Assembly (NCBI GenBank): GCA_024138025.1
Contig: JAMXBD010002818.1
Coordinates: 1-64,000 of the forward strand
Source: Combretum micranthum
Taxonomy: Eukaryota; Streptophyta; Magnoliopsida; Myrtales; Combretaceae
DNA length: 64,000 nt
Direction: 5' to 3'
The position numbers and the translations under genes were made by a program. Positions 58,364 through 64,000 of this stretch are shown here, piece by piece; positions within the stretch are counted from its first letter, which is position 1, and each line of letters opens with the position of its first letter. The notes beneath the pieces were generated by a model, which was not told the DNA's origin, ran no database searches, and saw only the letters and a program-made list of their open reading frames with translations.

Positions 58364-59640
58364 TTACTCCTCATCATCGGCTTCTTCACACATCCACTGG
58401 CCTTCCAGGTTGTAAATTCTCATCCCATGCATCGATGTGCTAGAGCAGTTCTTGTTCCCATTGTCGTTATTGGTTATGATAAAGGCGAACCCTCCTGAAG
58501 CACTGGACGGCTTCACTAGAGCATTTTTACTCTTTCGGCATTCATTTGCAAAGTGCCCTAGCTTCTTACACACATAGCAAACACTAGTGTTCTTATTGGG
58601 ACACTCCAAGATCTTATGATCTGGGCTTCCGCAAAAATAGCACTTGTTTTGCAATTGTGGGCAAGACTTTGGATAATGCCTGCCTCAGCATTTCCAGCAC
58701 GTCATATCTACCTTAATCACTTCCTTTTGACCGCCTCCACTTCCTTTAAATCTTCCAAATGTCTTAAACCTCTTATTCTTAAATCTAGAACTTTGTCCTT
58801 CATAAGGCTTCCTTCCAAACACAAACGCCTTCCTTTCTATAGTTTTTGTCTTCATCTTTTTGTCTCCTTCAATTATCCAAGCCCTTTCTACTAGCTCCCT
58901 AAAAATTCTGACGTCAAACTCCACCAAACAAATCCTCAGGTCCTCATCTAATCCACTCAAGAAAATTTGTTTTTTTAACTCCTCGCTATACTTATAGGAT
59001 TCAGGAGGATACTGTCATAAGTGATTGAACTTGGTTTCATACTGCTCGATGGTTCTCCCTCTTTAAGAAATATGTAAGAAGAATCAGCACTGTTACTAAA
59101 CTCTGAGACTTCCTAGAAAATAGTTTCTAAGAACTCTTCTCAAAACATATCCCAAGTAAACTAGAGCCGGCAACTCTCGCTTCTTCGATTCCCACCATAC
59201 TCGGACATTAAATCTCAACATGCATGTCCCAAAACTAACTCTCAAATGGTAGAGCACTTCATAAGTGTCAAACGATCTCTCAACTTGGGCCAAGCAGTCT
59301 TCGGCCTCGTCTGGCTTTCGAAAGGCTCCATCGAAGTAGCTGTTACTTTTGATGAAGTCGGGGAGCATGTTTCGGTATGATCTCAGCAGTAGCGATGGTG
59401 GAAATAGCACAGCATGTGACTGTTTATCGGGTGCTTCCATCGTGGCATCAAGATCATTCTGAGGTAGAGCAAGAGCTGGAATATTTTGATGTTGTTGCTG
59501 AATCAAAATAGTCAACAACGGGTTCATCTGTCCAAGAGCAGCAATAAAGTCATTTTTCTCATTCAAGGCAGGAGTAAGGTTATTCTCCGGTTGGTTTTGC
59601 GGAGGTACTCCTTGTTCAGCTAATATTTCGTTGGAATCTC
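58364..59640 (-). pseudogene. Gag (capsid-nucleocapsid), element 2
   Basis: The capsid part 59096-59566 shows FIKSNSYFDGAFRKPDEAED, LAQVERSF and SFGTCMLRFNVRVWWE. The middle 58685-58960 includes VEFDVRIFRELVERAW and KAFVFGRKPYEG. The nucleocapsid has knuckles CYFCGSPDHKILEC and CYVCKKLGHFANEC, both complete C-x2-C-x4-H-x4-C, plus a first partial one (TCWKC) cut off by a frame change near 58685. The N-terminal part near 59640 reads HPRRHKNRE with no good ATG, as in element 1. Several stops separate the parts. Confidence 0.9.
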
Positions 59641-60555
59641 ATTGCTCTCTATTCTTATGTCTTCTTGGATGATTGTTTAATCGTTTAGATTACGTAAGCT
59701 TTAGTTTTCTTTTATATACTCTATAATAACATTTACGGAAATAACGAAAATCTTAAATATAAGGATCAAAAATCAAAATACAAAACATATGGGAATAAAT
59801 TTGCAAAATAGAAGTTAACATAAGCTTAATAAGAAATCAAGAAATTTAAATTCATGTTACAAGGAAATCACAAGGTAAACAATCAAAATTAGGAATTTTA
59901 CTCACAAAAAGAGATAATATAAATGCCATAAAAACAAACAAAGGGATCACATTATTAAGAAATCAATAGATTACTTGTTATCTTTTAAACACTTAACTAC
60001 ATCTTTTAATTAGTTGTGATTTAATAACTAAGGCATTACGTCTTGGGTAAACGCGATACTTTCTTCTCATTGTGGCTCCTTCACTTCTTTTCTCAATCTT
60101 TCCATTGAGATTTGAGGGAATCCAAGATTGGCTTCATCATTTTCCAATTTTCAATTTCTTGAAAGAACATCCTTGCTTTCCATCTGTGATGGGGAGATTC
60201 GTTTCCGATGTTGCCTAAGGTTGGTTGCATAGTCTTTTATGAAAGCATATTTTCCTTTTAGTTCCATGATCAAAAAGCCAGTTAACTTTGTTTTCTTGCT
60301 ATTTGCAACTTAGAAAGGTTGTGTTTTCTTGAGGCTAGAGACAGCTTGCAAATCTGCCTATTCATTTAAGGGCATAAACTAGTTCTAAGGTCATCTATAT
60401 GTCTTAGGCATGGTCATAAAACATATAGTCTCCCATATATCCCCACTTTCTATGATTCTAGGATTTTTCCTAAAACTCTTATGGCTTAATCTTAAACTTA
60501 TCATGTCTCTAAGACTTCTACTTCTAAACTTACTGTTTTCTTCCCTAATCTTGAT
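59641..60555 (-). other. 5' untranslated leader of element 2
   Basis: This corresponds to 4336-5183 of element 1 and is similarly free of coding signals. Nothing further can be named. Confidence 0.7.
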
Positions 60556-60567
60556 GCTCTGATAACA
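60556..60567 (-). promoter_or_regulatory. Mutated initiator-Met primer-binding site, element 2
   Basis: The minus strand reads TGTTATCAGAGC, one base off the standard TGGTATCAGAGC. The LTR boundary is at 60576, the same eight-base spacing as element 1. Confidence 0.9.
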
Positions 60568-60575
60568 ACGTAAAC

Positions 60576-61180
60576 TATCATGCCCCAATGGGTACTCTAA
60601 ACATGACAGCCTGCCATACACAATATTAAAACTTAATAATGACTACCTCAGTCGCTTGAAAGCTTCCATATTGGTACAAGACGTACATTCATATCAAAGG
60701 GAGATCGGGAGTTATACATTTTAAGTTAATGGCAGCAGAACATACAAAATAACACTTAATATATTTCATTAGAATATAAGCTTCTACAACTTCTATAGGG
60801 CATTCCCATGATAATCTCCATAATAACATAGTCTTACTAAGACAAATAACTAAAGCTAAAATATTTTAGAAGAAATCTACTCTAAGACTTCAAAACAAAG
60901 TTCCTCCAAAAGCTTCCCAAAAGCATAAGTACTACCCGGACGGACAGGGTAGTCACGGGTGCAAAACAAAGGTCCCGCTATATCAAAAATCTATTGGGGA
61001 ATAAGTATACTAGCTTAGTGAGTATTCCTTAGGCAAAAGTACTCATAACAAGCGTTTAAACAAGTTCATTAAACAAGCATATGAAATGCAAGCAACCAAA
61101 TGATCAAATAATAGATACGAATATTCGGTTTTGTATGTATGATGGATTTACCCCTCCATCGATTGTTAAGGAATGATTTA
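60576..61180 (-). repeat. 5' LTR of element 2, first 605 bp
   Basis: It starts tatcatgcccc (TG mutated to TA) and matches 5204-5790 of element 1 up to the segment ccatcg...ttaaggaatg. There it is broken by a new LTR start at 61181. The remainder of this LTR should be found beyond the inserted sequence, outside the window. Confidence 0.9.
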
Positions 61181-64000
61181 TGTCATGCCCCAAAGGGAAC
61201 ATTAAACGTGACAGCCCATCGTACACAATATTAAAACTTAAGAATAACTACCTCGGTCACTCAAAAGCTTCCATATCGATACAAGGCATACATTCACATG
61301 AAAGGGAGACCGGTGAAGTAATGCATTTTAAGATATTGGCAGTGGAACATGCAAAATAACACTTAATATATATTTCATTGAAATATAAAGTCTTACAACT
61401 TCTAAGGGGCATTCCCCTGATAATTTCCATAACAACATGGTCTTATTAAGATGAATAACTATAGCTAGAAGATTTTAGAAGAAATCTACTCTAAGACTTC
61501 AAAACAAAGTTCCTCCAAAAGCTTCACAAAATAAAGATTCTACTCAAATGATCAAGATGGTCTCGAGTGCAAAATAACAATCCTGCAATATCAAAAGTCT
61601 ATAGGGGTATAAGCATAACTAGCTTAGTAAGATATAACTTACGCAAAAGTACTCATAATAGGCATTCAATCAAGTTCATTAAACAAGCATATGAAATGCA
61701 ATAACCATATGATCAAACAGTACACACGACTATCCAGTTTCATATGTATGATGGATTTACCCCTCTATCGGTGGTTAGGAAATGACTTGAACTGGGCCCC
61801 AAAAGACCTCTTTAAAAGTTGCGCGCGTTTTAGGATTCCAAAGTACCATACTACTAGTCCCCAGGCTTTCATTACCCAAAGCGATCGATTCGGCTAGGCT
61901 ACAACTTGAGGTCGTATTCCTCGAATGTCTTAAATCCTCAAGATGTAGCTAGGCAGCTTACCTTTCCAGTCCCATGCTGAGGAGTAGTAGCGAAAATTCA
62001 AAATGATATTCTAAGTGATATGCATGGGCAATTTATTTATGGGGTATCCAATCAGACATAAATTTATTCAAAGCGATCAAGCAATAATTGCACACCTAGC
62101 AGTACATACATAGAAATAATTATATCAATCACAGATCGGGTTCCGATATACTTATCGTTCATTTATTGTACATAACAATTCACATACCTAATTCCCATGA
62201 TAACCTGCATGCATATCAATTTTTATCTTTTCCTAACATCAAGTGCTCTATTCTACAAGCATATGCGCGAATACATAAACATAAAGGAAACTCACTCGTC
62301 TATAGCGATTTTCTATGAGTCGAAGTAATCATTAGGAAAGAGAAGATCTTGGTCCTCGACACCTAAACAAAAGAAATACTCGAAATGAGTATTTAGTCCA
62401 AGATCTATTCAAATTCTCTAATTCTATCTTATTGAATTCGTCAAAATTCGCATGAATGGAAATCTCAACTTAAAATGGCCATAACTTGCTCATTTTAACT
62501 TGGAATTTCGTATATTATATACCGCTATTCGAAAAGATCTATCCATTTCTAAGGTTATTATTATCAAAAGAAGTCATTTAAGGCTTGGAATAGTGATGTA
62601 TAGAAATGTTGAGAAAATTCCAGATTTCAAAACTCAAGTTTTCAAACTTTTCTCCATCCAAAAATCTTTGTACCTAAAATATAGATATTTGTTTAGTAAA
62701 AAAAAATCCTTTGAATATATGTGTAGACTCAAATTGTATGCATGAATTTAGTGGTGTTGTCTCAACAATGATTTTTGTAAAACAATGTGTCTTAAAAATG
62801 AGAAAGTACTAAGACTTGAAAATTCCCTTTTTAGTTTTGTTGGAAAAATTTCTTAAATTATTATAAGTGAGTATTTCCTCCATTTCTTAATATTGAGAAT
62901 AATTAAATTTTCAAAAAGTAATTTTAGTCTTATTAAGATTCCTACAACTTCATTTCTTAGTGTTTGAAAAATATAGTTTTTCTAAATATCTCTTGGTTAT
63001 GTGTTCTAAAGTTTTTCTAAAGTTAGATCCACTTTAAATAAATAATATCAATGATCTTATAAGTTATTTATTATTTTTATTTCCTAAGTAAAGCTTATCC
63101 TTAGAAAGGTTATTATTTGATAATTTTGTAAAACTTATCTAAACCTTAGTATGTTGATGAAAGCTTTACATATGAGTTTAAGAAAACTTTTGTTAAACAA
63201 AGAATTAAGTTTAAAGAAACTTTCTTATTTCATTTGTTTGAAAAGAGAGTTTGTGATAACTTTATTTTATGTATTCATTGATAAAATCCCATATAGTATT
63301 ATTACTAAAACTTGAGCTAACTTATCTAACTTTAAAAAATATTTGTTAAGATAAAACTTTAAGTTTTTATGGAAATATCATTTCTTATGTGACAAAATTT
63401 ATTTTTAAAGAGAGTTCTTATTTTTATTACTTAAGAAAACTCCTTTTCATTATGGTTGTGACAATATCAACATGTTCATGCATGAATGAGATTATGTAGA
63501 TATGAGAAATATAACAATATCACATAATAAGATAAGATATGTATAATAATAAATAAGAGCATAATAATAAAGTTAAGTATTGGGAACCTTAGCTTCATCA
63601 AGGTATCCCGGGACTAAGAATAGACTAGTCCCAAAAGGAATAGAAAAGAAAAAAAAAAAGAAAATTGTTTTGACTTGATAAAGATAAGTCTAAGACTAGA
63701 AAGACTAGTTAATAATAGCATAAAATAAATAAATAATTGCAAAGCATAGAAATAAATAAATAACAAGTGAGCTTATATGCTCTAAAGAAATATATATACA
63801 TAATATACATAATACTATATAGAAGTTAGATTTAACAATAATAACAACAATAATAACAACAACATAATAATAACATAATGGAAGACATGAACATGAACAT
63901 ATTGTTGCTTCTTTAACTCTCATCAGCCTAAGAAACATACACTAAGCTCATACTAAGTTACATGAACATGATGAGTATATGTAAGAAATTTTACCTAAGG
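61181..64000 (-). repeat. Tekay-type LTR nested in the element 2 5' LTR (runs off window)
   Basis: It starts TGTCATGCCCC at 61181 and is collinear with the element 1 LTR (5204 onward). The match continues to the window end, where ttttacctaagg corresponds to about 7850-7860 of element 1. The terminal TG is intact. About 2.8 kb of an expected ~3.5 kb is present. Whether it is a solo LTR or the 3' LTR of a complete minus-strand element cannot be told. The conserved LTR block is at 62458-62560. Confidence 0.9.

Larger units (their letters stand above)
52686..61180 (-). mobile_element. Ty3/gypsy Tekay/Del-type LTR retrotransposon, element 2
   Basis: The minus-strand order is 5' LTR fragment (60576-61180), primer site, leader, gag (58364-59640), protease, RT/RNase H, integrase with chromodomain (to 54785), polypurine tract (54756-54772), 3' LTR fragment (52686-54755). 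The chromodomain and long LTR support Tekay/Del. The 3' LTR lacks its last ~1.64 kb through a deletion, and the 5' LTR is interrupted at 61181 by another LTR of the family. The two remaining LTR parts do not overlap, so the insertion cannot be dated from them. Confidence 0.92.

Overview
The window looks like gene-poor, AT-rich nuclear DNA of a flowering plant (probably a eudicot; species not determinable from sequence). I find no host gene, tRNA, rRNA or CRISPR array. Nearly everything is layered retrotransposon sequence: Ty3/gypsy chromoviruses of the Tekay/Del type with very long LTRs (3.5-5.0 kb), Athila/Tat-type Ty3/gypsy LTRs primed by tRNA-Asp, and one L1-like LINE. All coding regions are broken by frameshifts or stops.

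Layout. 1-8717: Tekay-type element 1, minus strand, with integrase at the window edge, then RNase H, RT, protease and gag, an initiator-Met primer site (5184-5195) and a 3.5-kb 5' LTR (5204-8717). Its 3' LTR lies off the left edge. 8718-29616: an old plus-strand LTR of the same broad family, now in four pieces (8718-~9505, ~12685-12951, 23043-23189, 29374-29616). The gaps hold an Athila/Tat-type LTR (~9506-12684), a 5.04-kb solo LTR (12952-23042, target duplication TAGGG) that itself contains an opposite-strand 5.04-kb solo LTR (16616-21659, duplication GTATG), and a complete 6.2-kb non-autonomous Athila-like element (23190-29373, duplication GGTAT).

29617-34213: remains of another minus-strand Athila element (gag-protease, primer site, 5' LTR), invaded by a plus-strand solo LTR (30949-32607, duplication CATAT). 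34214-~48950: one degenerate minus-strand L1-like LINE (ORF1, endonuclease, RT, RNase H). It is split by solo LTRs at 35485-39327 (AATCC/AATCT), 40021-43646 (AAGTC) and ~47437-48609. Removing the first two rejoins the LINE reading frame exactly. 48951-50992 is the quietest stretch. 50993-52672 is an Athila/Tat-type 3' LTR plus polypurine tract, fused at a deletion junction to Tekay element 2 (52686-61180; truncated 3' LTR, pol with chromodomain, gag, 5' LTR). That 5' LTR is interrupted at 61181 by a further LTR of the same family that runs off the right edge.

There is no gene network here. The interest lies in insertion order, the excess of solo LTRs over intact elements, large inverted LTR pairs that could fold as hairpins, and regular short-motif arrays inside several LTRs and one element interior. 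I found no convincing new protein-coding system.
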